Below are positions 16,234-24,200 of a DNA stretch of 64,000 nt, piece after piece; the stretch's first letter is position 1; every line of letters starts with the position of its first letter. Where the stretch lies: assembly GCA_018267545.1 (NCBI GenBank), contig JAFDYG010000031.1, positions 1-64,000 on the forward strand, read 5' to 3'. The notes beneath the pieces are model-generated. The model searched no databases, was not told where the DNA came from, and was given only the letters and a program-made list of their open reading frames with translations. The translations under genes were made by a program, and so were the position numbers. Origin of the DNA: Bacteroidota bacterium (lineage in GTDB: Bacteria > Bacteroidota > Bacteroidia > Chitinophagales > Chitinophagaceae).

Positions 16234-18627
16234 TCACTCCGTCTTCAAACTTTTCACCGGATTCGCCACCGCCGCCTTCACAGACTGAAAACTAACCGTA
16301 AACAACGCAATCAATACCACCAAAAGCCCCGCCGAAGCAAACAACCACCAGCTAAGCGTAATTCGATAAGGATAATTCTGCAGCCACTTACTCGTCGCAA
16401 ACCATGCAAGGGGCATAGAGATGACTAACGAAACGACAATCAACTTTAAAAAATCCGCCGAAAGAATAGAAACAATACTACTCACCGATGCGCCTAAAAC
16501 CTTACGTATGCCAATCTCCTTTGTCCTTTTCTCAGCCGATAAAACGGACAGCCCGAACAATCCAATACAGGATATAAAAATGGTCAAAACGGCGCTGAAT
16601 AAAATAATCTGCTTCCATCTGTTCTCCGCCTCATAAGAAGCCGCATTCTGCCTGTCGAGAAAATTATAAGCATAAGCGTCGAGCGGAAATAATTGCCTGA
16701 ACGTCTGTTGTATAAACGCAAGACTTTGCACCTCTCTGCCCGGGCGTATTTTTATATACACCTTTCCATAATTATTTTGCGGGCTCATCGTAAACATCTC
16801 CGGCTCGACAGCGCTCGTAAGCGGCTTGAAATGATAGTCTTTTACAACACCGACGACCGTAAGCTTTTCGTTATTGTCATAGTTCGAAATCTGCTCCCCA
16901 ATCGGCTTTTTCCATCCGGCTTGCTTTACGAAGCTTTCATTTACCAGTACATTCTTTGTAGAATCCGACGAAAATTGGGCGGAAAAATTCCTCCCCTGTA
17001 CAATCGGTATTTTTAACAGCGGCAAATACGTTTCATCGACAGTCTGCAAAATTATATTTATCGGTTTGTCGCCATTTACCTTAAGAGTAGTGCCCGAAAA
17101 ACCGCTATTCTTAGGCGCTACATCGGTTATGTCGGTATTTCGCAGCAGAGTTTGTTTGAATAGCGCCGCCTCATTACGCGTTAGATTCGATTTCTCGACC
17201 GTTATGATATTTTCATCGTGATAACCCAATGGCTGTGTAGTGAGATAATTGAACTGTAAAACGATGCCGAAGGTCGCAATGATTAAAAAGGAAGCCAGCG
17301 CAAACTGGAAAACGACAAGGCTCTTTTGCAGGTAACTTTTTCCGGCGAGATTAAAACGGGAATACAATGTTTGAACGGGCCGATAGTTGGATAGCACCAT
17401 GGCCGGATACAGTCCTGCCAGCAGGCTCGTACCGACTAGCAGCAGCACATAGCCGGACACCAGTTTTACATTCAGCAGGTATGCAAGCGAAAGTGACTTA
17501 TTGCATAATCGGTTGAAAACCGGCAATGCAAGCTGGACGACAAGAATAGATAAGGCAAAAGCAGCAAAGCAGAACAGGAATGATTCTCCAAGAAACTGTA
17601 CCATCAGCTGCCGCCTGCTGCTGCCGATTACTTTGCGTATACCTATTTCCTTTGCCCGCTTCACAGAACGCGCAACCGTAAGATTGATGAAGTTGATGCA
17701 GGCAATTAGCAAAATGAAGATAGCAATGCCAGAAAGTATATAGGAATATACCGGGTTGCTGGCATTGTATAATGGCGTTTCTGCCGTTGCATCCTTGCTC
17801 AAATGAATAGCGCTGAAAGGTTGCAGATAAAAGGATAAACCGATGTCTTTGACACCATATTGCTGCTGAATAGCCCTTATCGTTTCTGCGGCGTCATTTA
17901 AAAAGAACCGCTGCATCTTATCTCCGGTCTTCATTGCGTTCGCCTGCGGCGTCAGCACTACAAACGTGTTTAGGAAAGCGTTGAACCAGTTTTCATTCTT
18001 ACCTGCCTCTTCTTTTGAAACCTTCAACGGGATGACGACGCCGAATTGCATGGATGAGTTTTGCGGACAATTTCTAGCAACGGCAGTAACCTGGTAAGGA
18101 CTGAAATTATCACCGTCTTTAAACAGGAGCGATTTGCCGATGGCATCCGTTGTGCCAAACTCTTTCTTAGCGATATCTTCCGTAATCACTACCGAATTGG
18201 GTTGCTGCAAAGCCCTATGCACATCACCGGCCAGAAGCGGGAAGCTAAAAACTGAAAAGAAGTTACTATCGGCTAAAAAAACTTCCTGGGAATGAATATC
18301 ATTACCCTTTTGCATATTCATTTCTACGTGCCGGTAACGAACGAATGCCTTTATTTCGGGAATATTTGCCGCAAACCTTGGCCCCTGCAGATAGCCCGTA
18401 TAACCACTCTTGGCGATATCCCCATTGGGTTTCGTTATTTGCCGGTTTACCCGGTATAATACCGATATATTTTTTTGAAACGCATCATAGCTTACCTCGT
18501 CGCTTACATATAATAATATTAGCATGGCACAAGCCATACCCAGCGTTAACCCAGCAATATTGATAAAGGAATAGACTTTATTATTCCGCAGGTTTCTGAG
18601 CGATGTTTTGAGGAAGTTCTTTAGCAT
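16234..18627 (-). CDS. FtsX-like ABC transporter permease (MacB type, two FtsX domains)
   Basis: A 797-residue inner-membrane protein. It opens MLKNFLKTSLRNLRNNKVYSF and has the first helix about 20-42. A MacB-type periplasmic domain (residues about 45-240) follows, then FtsX helices around INFINLTVARSVKRAKEIGIRKV near 310-330, a second periplasmic domain, and a closing FtsX block with KRTKEIGIRKVLGASVSSIV near 700. It ends ANPVKSLKTE, a tail shared with two other permeases in this window (28704-31079 and 31124-33490). These work with a LolD/MacB-type ATPase, but none is encoded nearby. Likely export of a drug, peptide or lipoprotein; substrate unknown. A small hypothetical gene follows 33 bases downstream. 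Confidence 0.9.
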   Translation of the reverse strand: MLKNFLKTSLRNLRNNKVYSFINIAGLTLGMACAMLILLYVSDEVSYDAFQKNISVLYRVNRQITKPNGDIAKSGYTGYLQGPRFAANIPEIKAFVRYRHVEMNMQKGNDIHSQEVFLADSNFFSVFSFPLLAGDVHRALQQPNSVVITEDIAKKEFGTTDAIGKSLLFKDGDNFSPYQVTAVARNCPQNSSMQFGVVIPLKVSKEEAGKNENWFNAFLNTFVVLTPQANAMKTGDKMQRFFLNDAAETIRAIQQQYGVKDIGLSFYLQPFSAIHLSKDATAETPLYNASNPVYSYILSGIAIFILLIACINFINLTVARSVKRAKEIGIRKVIGSSRRQLMVQFLGESFLFCFAAFALSILVVQLALPVFNRLCNKSLSLAYLLNVKLVSGYVLLLVGTSLLAGLYPAMVLSNYRPVQTLYSRFNLAGKSYLQKSLVVFQFALASFLIIATFGIVLQFNYLTTQPLGYHDENIITVEKSNLTRNEAALFKQTLLRNTDITDVAPKNSGFSGTTLKVNGDKPINIILQTVDETYLPLLKIPIVQGRNFSAQFSSDSTKNVLVNESFVKQAGWKKPIGEQISNYDNNEKLTVVGVVKDYHFKPLTSAVEPEMFTMSPQNNYGKVYIKIRPGREVQSLAFIQQTFRQLFPLDAYAYNFLDRQNAASYEAENRWKQIILFSAVLTIFISCIGLFGLSVLSAEKRTKEIGIRKVLGASVSSIVSILSADFLKLIVVSLVISMPLAWFATSKWLQNYPYRITLSWWLFASAGLLVVLIALFTVSFQSVKAAVANPVKSLKTE

Positions 18628-18748
18628 GATGCGTGTTTTGGCTCTAAAGCTGCATCAACTGACATGCCATTACTGCAACTGATTGCAAAACAATAGATTG
18701 AATGATTTTGACACACCGAATCTGTTCAGAACCGAACATCGGTTGTAC

Positions 18749-19351
18749 CTATCTGATACTACAAAACACACTAAAGCTCCCCTCGACCTGCGTCTTCGCC
18801 ACAACATGCCATTCATACCCCCCTTTCTCTTGTTCCACATGAGCCATGGACCCACTAAACTGCCCTTCAACTCTTTTAGTCATAAGTGGACTTCCCTCCA
18901 TTTGCTCATCAGTTATCGAGGTAATAGTGAGCGTTAATGGCTTTAGTCCCAGCTTTGGGGCATTGAATGCCGTCCGAAACAAGCTCAGTGCTGGCATAGG
19001 GTCCTTAGGGTAGGGCCCATATTGCGCTACCTGATTATTATCGGGCATTGTTTCATTGCATTCGGACGCAGATTTGCAATCGTACACCTGGTACGTCCCC
19101 GGTTTTAAATCCTGCATATAAGACGATAGGGAAAGCTGAACGTCCTCTTTTTCGCTTAGATAACCCGTCACAAGGTGAGCGCCTGTGTACCCACATGAAA
19201 TAATAGACCCCGGGTCCGCATTTTTTTTATTTCCATCGACTATCAATTCGAACTTTTGAGTCGTACCGCCATTGGAAGATCCGTCTTTTGTTCCTGGCCC
19301 TTTGCAATTCAATAACGACAATACGAATAATAGAATCGGTATCTTTTTCAT
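18749..19351 (-). CDS. Putative lipoprotein, unknown function
   Basis: A 200-residue protein starting MKKIPILLFVLSLLNCKGPG, a typical lipoprotein signal with Cys at residue 16. The rest reads like a small beta-rich domain (KFELIVDGNKKNADPGSIIS, GTYQVYDCKSASECNETMP, VEGQFSGSMAHVE) with cysteines that could form disulfides. Nothing identifies an activity. It is divergent from the S51 peptidase gene (69 bases apart) and probably anchored in the periplasm or outer membrane. Confidence 0.72.
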   Translation of the reverse strand: MKKIPILLFVLSLLNCKGPGTKDGSSNGGTTQKFELIVDGNKKNADPGSIISCGYTGAHLVTGYLSEKEDVQLSLSSYMQDLKPGTYQVYDCKSASECNETMPDNNQVAQYGPYPKDPMPALSLFRTAFNAPKLGLKPLTLTITSITDEQMEGSPLMTKRVEGQFSGSMAHVEQEKGGYEWHVVAKTQVEGSFSVFCSIR

Positions 19352-19420
19352 TCAGTAGGTTTTGCAATTTTCGTGCTGCAAATATCGTCGATTTCCCCCG
19401 ACTTATCTGTATCTTGAATC

Positions 19421-20086
19421 ATGAAGCTCCTCCTCACTTCCGCCGGAATCAGCAACACCAGCATCCAAAACGCATTGATCGACCTCCTGGGTAAACCGGT
19501 TTCCGAATCGAGTGCCCTTTTCGTCCCCACAGCCATATACGGTATCCCTAACGGTGGGGACATTGTCCGAAGAGTAATTAACGGATCACTGGGCGACCCG
19601 TTCTGCGAGCTGGGGTGGAAGTCACTGGGTTTGTTGGAGCTCACCGCGCTTCCGAGCATCAAGCCCGAGCTTTGGATTCCCATTCTCGAGAAAACCGACG
19701 CCTTGCTCGTCGGGGGCGGCGACTGCCAGTACCTGTGCTATTGGATGAAGAAGTCCGGACTGACAGACCTCCTGCCGTCCCTGCTGGACAGAATAGTCTA
19801 CGTAGGTCTTAGCGCAGGAAGTATGATAATGACCCGCTACGGAACCACCTACGGTAATCACACCCTGCCGCCTGAAAGTGATAAATCGCTAGGACTCCTC
19901 GACATGGCCATCCACCCACACCTGGATCATGAATGGTTTCCGAAGAATTCCCTCGCCAATCTGGAACAGCTGGCCGCCACGCTGCCCATGCCTTCCTATA
20001 TGATCGACGACCAAACCGCCATTAAAGTAACCGATGGGAACATCGAAGTCATCTCCGAAGGCAACTGGAAGCTGTTTATTCCCTAA
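19421..20086 (+). CDS. S51-family peptidase (dipeptidase E-like)
   Basis: A 221-residue cytoplasmic protein of the peptidase S51 family. It has the opening KLLLTSAGISNTSIQ, the glycine-rich TDALLVGGGDCQYLCYWMKK (site near residue 95) and the nucleophile Ser in VYVGLSAGSMIMT near residue 131. An Asp/His set follows (DMAIHPHLDHEW). Family members cleave Asp-X dipeptides or cyanophycin-like peptides. Its size matches dipeptidase E rather than the longer cyanophycinases. A hypothetical gene follows after eight bases and is probably co-transcribed. Confidence 0.85.
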   Translation: MKLLLTSAGISNTSIQNALIDLLGKPVSESSALFVPTAIYGIPNGGDIVRRVINGSLGDPFCELGWKSLGLLELTALPSIKPELWIPILEKTDALLVGGGDCQYLCYWMKKSGLTDLLPSLLDRIVYVGLSAGSMIMTRYGTTYGNHTLPPESDKSLGLLDMAIHPHLDHEWFPKNSLANLEQLAATLPMPSYMIDDQTAIKVTDGNIEVISEGNWKLFIP

Positions 20087-20094
20087 TATCATTT

Positions 20095-20511
20095 ATGGAC
20101 TATCAACTATTATCAAAAGCCTGGAACGCAGACCCCAACGCCCCGGAAGTCAATATTTCCGTCACAGGAAATCAGGTAACCCTACGTTTCTATCTGAACT
20201 GCTTCCTATTTGACGCTTTTAATGAGGGCGATACGGCAATCCTTCGTTTTAATGGCTGCCATAAATACACTTTAAACTCGATGAATGACGAAGGTTACTT
20301 TATGGGAAAGTACCGTTATAAGCACGATCAACTGCCTTGGGGTGAGTTTTATCAGCTGGAGACAGATTGGGAAGTGGATTTCCCGCGGACCAACACCATA
20401 CTGACAACAGAAATTTATCCCGAACGCCTAAAGCATTATATATTCTTCTTCAAAGACAACTGCTTCGAATGCGTGACTGAAAACTACGAAGTGGAATTTC
20501 TGACAACCTAA
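20095..20511 (+). CDS. Small cytoplasmic hypothetical protein
   Basis: A 138-residue protein with no signal peptide, starting MDYQLLSKAWNADPNAPEVN. It has many aromatic and acidic residues and looks like an all-beta/alpha fold (VTLRFYLNCFLFDAFNEGD, YFMGKYRYKHDQLPWGEFY). I do not recognise the family. It follows the S51 peptidase by eight bases on the same strand, so it is probably in the same transcript. Confidence 0.65.
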   Translation: MDYQLLSKAWNADPNAPEVNISVTGNQVTLRFYLNCFLFDAFNEGDTAILRFNGCHKYTLNSMNDEGYFMGKYRYKHDQLPWGEFYQLETDWEVDFPRTNTILTTEIYPERLKHYIFFFKDNCFECVTENYEVEFLTT

Positions 20512-20658
20512 ACAGATTCTCTTTATTTCACTACCCCATCTCGAACATTGCCGAAATACAGTGAAAAACTAGCCCCGCCCAAACAGCAAACATTTGACTA
20601 GCAATAAATTGAATTAAAGGTATGCCTATTGTTACATTTCATCTCTAAAAACCAAAAG

Positions 20659-21033
20659 ATGAACAGTGAACAATTAATCGAACTGACAAAGCAACTCATC
20701 TACCATGCTACACACTTTGATTTGCCCTACGTCAAAGAAACGTATGCCGACAAGCTGCTAGTGATCAATGTCGACGAAAACGGCGCGGTAGACACTATGA
20801 ACAAAGAGCAACTCGTGGCCTTTGTTCAGCAAAACAAGGACACGAATGCCAAGCCTTTTTCCACAAAAACCGAGTACCACTACGCCGTATGCGACGAAAA
20901 CATGGGCATGATTGTGATAACCCGTGAACTGGAATTTAATGGAAAACCAAGCAGAAAATTCTTTACCATCATCTGGGAATACCTGGCCGGAAGATGGCAG
21001 ATCGTTAAAGAATCCTCGATCGTACGAAATTAA
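20659..21033 (+). CDS. NTF2-like/DUF4440-type small protein
   Basis: The ATG at 20659 gives a 124-residue protein; an upstream TTG at 20629 is less likely. The helix-rich start (MNSEQLIELTKQLIYHATHF) followed by KLLVINVDENGAVDTMNKEQ and a curved sheet ending IIWEYLAGRWQIVKESSIV is the plan of the SnoaL/DUF4440 NTF2-like fold, which includes small isomerases, hydrolases and many uncharacterised dimers. No catalytic Asp/His pair can be assigned with confidence. It is probably a cytoplasmic single gene. Confidence 0.7.
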   Translation: MNSEQLIELTKQLIYHATHFDLPYVKETYADKLLVINVDENGAVDTMNKEQLVAFVQQNKDTNAKPFSTKTEYHYAVCDENMGMIVITRELEFNGKPSRKFFTIIWEYLAGRWQIVKESSIVRN

Positions 21034-21044
21034 AAGCTATCTCA

Positions 21045-21305
21045 CTATCGATCCAGGTACTTAATAGTATAAACCATTCGTGCATGAACCGGCTGTCCCT
21101 TATAAACAGCCGGTTTCCATTTTTTTGACGTCTTCTTCAATTGCCTGCAAACCTCCAGATCAAAACCACCCGTGATCCCATTTATTACCTGAACGCTATC
21201 GACTACCCCGTCCTTATTTACTATAAAGGAAGCATTGAAAAAGCAAAGCTCCCAGAATAACAAGACAGGATTTACGCATTTTATGGATTTTAAAAATGAC
21301 CTCAT
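21045..21305 (-). pseudogene. Remnant of a TonB C-terminal-domain protein
   Basis: The frame from 21305 ends with a recognisable TonB_C-like half-domain: FIVNKDGVVDSVQVINGI, then CRQLKKTSKKWKPAVYKGQP and ARMVYTIKYLDR. Its first 26 residues make no signal peptide. In a different frame an ATG at 21279 gives MRKSCLVILGALLFQCF, a lipoprotein-type signal that runs into a stop after 21 residues. Signal and domain thus overlap out of frame, which fits an internal deletion that removed the linker and first part of the domain. The fragment is probably not functional. Confidence 0.55.
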
Positions 21306-21426
21306 TCCTCATACAATAAACCCGATACCCGAAACTCGGCCAGGATGCTAACGACAAGACCCCGGTCTTTTCTTCCCGCTTTTATCATAAAAGCAAGATG
21401 ATAGTAAAATTTCAAATTAGCTAAAA

Positions 21427-22145
21427 CTATCGCCCCGCAACCTCCTTCTCTCCTAAAAAGCCCACGATCTTCCCTCCGATATCATTGATAGTCGCCAAGG
21501 CTGCCTCATTCAAGACCCGATCCCTGGTCTGACTATAATCGAGGTCTTCCTTCGTCTTCTTGGTGAGGACATCCTTGGTCACAGTAGTAGAGAAAGGAAT
21601 CATCCCCGTCCTCACATCCATCAACAACAATTCGGTGGTAGCAAAAGCCTTCAGGTCTGCCGGCGAAAAACTTTATACCGCGAGTAATAATCGCCGCTAA
21701 CAGAATAAACCAACACCATATTACACTGCATTCTAACCGCAGCCTCCCGGATAACGGTAAAAGAGGGCGACTTGGAGATCATAATGCCGGGAACGCTGAG
21801 GACCGCCGCCACCCGGGGTGAAGACTTCAGCCGCACCGTAAAGGAATCCAGGTAGGACTGCTGCGCCTTCTGATAATACTCGTCGTTCCAGTAAGACCGC
21901 TGCTGCTTGGGCGACTCCAACCGCACAACGGCAATTCGTAACGCCGACGGCAGGTTATAGCTGCCCTCCAGCAGCCGCTGGATATTTTCCTCCGAAATAC
22001 TCGAAGCCTTGTCATTGAACAAGGACTGAATGATGCTAGTGTCTTCACCCGAGCCCACACCAACCGCACCCGAAGTCATCGGACGCATAGAACCACAAGA
22101 CACCATAAAAAACGCAACGAAGAAGAAAAGGATAATTTGCTTCAT
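21427..22145 (-). pseudogene. Lipoprotein gene split by a frameshift
   Basis: The frame from 22145 codes for a lipoprotein (MKQIILFFFVAFFMVSCGSM, Cys17). It continues LPSALRIAVVRLESPKQQR, then VAAVLSVPGIMISKSPSFT, and breaks after YYSRYKVF into a premature stop at 21651. Adding one T to the T5 run at that point restores ...KVFSPADLKAFATTELLLMD, which continues in the second frame through TGMIPFSTTVTKDVL to AALATINDIGGKIVGFLGEK and a stop at 21427. The intact product would be about 239 residues. Either a recent inactivating slip or a sequencing error in a homopolymer. The function of the intact protein is unknown. Confidence 0.75.
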
Positions 22146-22369
22146 GATAGATCAGTTTAAGGTGATAGTAGCTGGCCATAAACGGCCCCTCCGAATTTAC
22201 GGAATAAGAAATCCCCCTTTCTTCGTAGACCTAGTTAAAATACCTATAATTCGATTTCGACCACACCCAGCAAACTCCACCCCCTCGCGAAACACTCCCC
22301 GATATCCGCCGTTAACCACTCCCCAACCCCCGTTCGCTAATTCTCATTATCCCGGGACCTGCTACTTTT

Positions 22370-22377
22370 TACCTTTG
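22370..22377 (+). promoter_or_regulatory. Possible promoter -7 box before SHOCT gene
   Basis: TACCTTTG matches TAnnTTTG and lies 47 bases before the SHOCT-protein ATG. No clear -33 element is seen. The 278-base gap 22146-22424 otherwise contains C-rich sequence with no other feature that I can support. Confidence 0.4.
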
Positions 22378-22424
22378 CAGGCGCTAACCCGGCCATCACG
22401 CTAACAACAAACAAACAACCAGAC

Positions 22425-22652
22425 ATGGAACACACCAAATCCTTACAACAGCCCTCCCCCAATGAAACGACCGAAAGCCAGACCGGCATCGACATCATCC
22501 TAAAGGAGCTATTCGCCTGCCTGCAACGGGATAACGAATTTACCGCGAGCGCCATCTTAAAACTGCGCAAGCTAAAAACCCTTGTAGACGAAGGTCTTAT
22601 AACGCAGGACGAATACGAAGCAAAGAAAAAAGAATGGCTTCGCACGCTATAA
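22425..22652 (+). CDS. Small SHOCT-domain protein
   Basis: A 75-residue cytoplasmic protein. The C-terminal LRKLKTLVDEGLITQDEYEA, followed by KKKEWL, is a textbook SHOCT motif (about 30 residues, found at the C-terminus of many bacterial proteins, with possible oligomerisation or nucleic-acid roles). The first 40 residues are polar and predicted helical (GIDIILKELFACLQRDNE). It ends two bases before the stop of the DUF2306-like gene on the other strand. Confidence 0.75.
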   Translation: MEHTKSLQQPSPNETTESQTGIDIILKELFACLQRDNEFTASAILKLRKLKTLVDEGLITQDEYEAKKKEWLRTL

Positions 22653-22654
22653 AA

Positions 22655-23287
22655 TTAAAACTTCAGCCTTCTCCTGTTGAAATAAACGATAAACCCAATC
22701 TGCATCAGCGTCCCCAATACCGAAGGTAGAAATTGACTATAAGGCTGATAACGATAAAAAACCGTCCCGGAAAACGCCGACAGCAAAGCCGAAAAGGCCC
22801 CAATCATCTTGAAAATATGCTCATACAGCCACAACCGCCCATACCTCGATGCCGGAATAAAATAGCGGATAAAATCATACAAAACCACCACCAACAACGT
22901 CCCCACCGTACTATAAATGATAACCGGCGACCAAATCATCCCGATCGACCGAAAATAATAAAGGAAATAAGAAACAGCACAAAGCGAAACCACTGCCACA
23001 AAGACATCCAGCCACCGCACCCGATTCGATCGCAACCCCAGCACCCGATACCCCGAAAACCCAAAATACCCGCTAAGCACCGTAATCACCAATAAAAAAG
23101 TATTTCGCTTAAACACGAATACCCCCACGAAACCCGTTACGATCACCACCGCCAGAAATACAAGAAACGCATTCCCCACTTTCCGGTGCACGAGACCTCC
23201 CTTCCTCGTCACAAGCGCCAAAATACCCAACAGCAGAGCGATCGACCCGCAAAGAACATGAATAAAGATATTGGCCTTGTGAAGCAT
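22655..23287 (-). CDS. DUF2306-like integral membrane protein
   Basis: A 210-residue protein with about six to seven hydrophobic helices. The start MLHKANIFIHVLCGSIALLLG and then GGLVHRKVGNAFL is the usual opening of DUF2306-type membrane proteins, with conserved His residues at the membrane surface. A late HIFKMIGAFSALLSAFSG helix is also typical. Function of the family is unknown. It follows the 135-residue hypothetical gene by 20 bases and is probably the third gene of the OsmC operon. Confidence 0.75.
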   Translation of the reverse strand: MLHKANIFIHVLCGSIALLLGILALVTRKGGLVHRKVGNAFLVFLAVVIVTGFVGVFVFKRNTFLLVITVLSGYFGFSGYRVLGLRSNRVRWLDVFVAVVSLCAVSYFLYYFRSIGMIWSPVIIYSTVGTLLVVVLYDFIRYFIPASRYGRLWLYEHIFKMIGAFSALLSAFSGTVFYRYQPYSQFLPSVLGTLMQIGFIVYFNRRRLKF

Positions 23288-23307
23288 TCCCCGAGCAGTT
23301 TTATAAT

Positions 23308-23715
23308 TTAAAGGTCCTTCCAGTATAAATATTCGATAACCTCATTCTCATCCCGGAACTTTTCTACATCCTCCATATCTTCCGGATCACCTGGGAAATA
23401 TCCGAGGACGCTGCTATGTATAATTCCCGTCTTGCCATTTATTATCTCGCTTATGATGGCTAAAGCGTCTTTTATATTTTCGTCGGCAGCAATAGGGGAA
23501 AGATGATCATGCCAATCGAATAGTCCTGGCCCAACCCCAAACCCGATAGTCAGCTGGGCATCCCTGGTGCTGATCAATACCTTCAGCTTGCCTTGTGGAC
23601 TCGGAAATTCCAGGTAGCAAACATCTACATGCTCATCGATGATATATTCTTTTGCCTGAGGCAGTGCCTCTTTAAGCTTAGGAATGACGTAGTCTGTAAA
23701 CTCTTTTTGATTCAT
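23308..23715 (-). CDS. Small cytoplasmic hypothetical protein
   Basis: A 135-residue acidic protein (MNQKEFTDYVIPKLKEALPQ...EYLYWKDL) with no signal or membrane helix. The segment LGYFPGDPEDMEDVEKF is strongly acidic and the middle (GFGVGPGLFDWHDHLSP) aromatic. The style resembles contact-dependent immunity proteins, but no toxin gene is near and I cannot name a family. Its ATG overlaps the OsmC stop by four bases, so translation is coupled. Confidence 0.65.
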   Translation of the reverse strand: MNQKEFTDYVIPKLKEALPQAKEYIIDEHVDVCYLEFPSPQGKLKVLISTRDAQLTIGFGVGPGLFDWHDHLSPIAADENIKDALAIISEIINGKTGIIHSSVLGYFPGDPEDMEDVEKFRDENEVIEYLYWKDL

Positions 23716-24119
23716 GGCTGTGTCTCGTCTAGTCTAACCGCAAGCCCCTTCCTCAGCGTATTATGCACCTCCGCAATCCGGTCGGTATAAAGAATCAGTT
23801 CTTTTATCTCCTCCGCCGATGCAGATGATTCCACCTTGGCCTTGTAAGTAAAGTTACTCCCCGGCTCCCCCTCACCCCCAAACTCGCCATTAAACTCTAC
23901 CTCCACACCAGTGACGGAAATTCCGCGCTTCCCCGCCTCCCGATATATATCATTGCAAAAACAAGTAGCCAGCGCCAGCAGCAACAATTCGCCTCCATTG
24001 ACGGCCGAACCAAGCCCCGTAGGCTTTACCGGCAAAACCACGGTCTTCGCAGAATCGTTCGTCTGTACTACTGTCTCCTGGCGGTTATACCCGCTATCGA
24101 TACGTGCTGAAATTTTCAT
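23712..24119 (-). CDS. OsmC-family protein
   Basis: A 135-residue OsmC/Ohr-fold protein. It has a strand-rich start (MKISARIDSGYNRQETVVQT), GGELLLLALATCFCNDIYRE with the peroxidatic-type Cys pair position in the central helix, and GVEVEFNGEFG followed by a C-terminal helix. OsmC/Ohr proteins reduce organic hydroperoxides, but this member is closer to the broad OsmC group than to Ohr, so the substrate is uncertain. It is the first gene of a three-gene minus-strand set with the hypothetical at 23715 and the DUF2306-like gene. Confidence 0.82.
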   Translation of the reverse strand: MKISARIDSGYNRQETVVQTNDSAKTVVLPVKPTGLGSAVNGGELLLLALATCFCNDIYREAGKRGISVTGVEVEFNGEFGGEGEPGSNFTYKAKVESSASAEEIKELILYTDRIAEVHNTLRKGLAVRLDETQP

Positions 24120-24150
24120 GTCTAAACTTACGACAATTCAGCCAAAAGAA

Positions 24151-24180
24151 AATCCCCCGGAGCTCACGCCCCAGGGGATT
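24151..24180 (-). terminator. Intrinsic terminator of the 745-residue gene
   Basis: AATCCCC (24151-24157) pairs with GGGGATT (24174-24180); on the minus strand the stem is followed by TTTTCTTTT. It lies between the stop at 24201 and the OsmC start at 24119, so it ends transcription of the large gene and separates it from the OsmC operon. Confidence 0.65.
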
Positions 24181-24200
24181 AGCAACAACAGCCGACAGGT

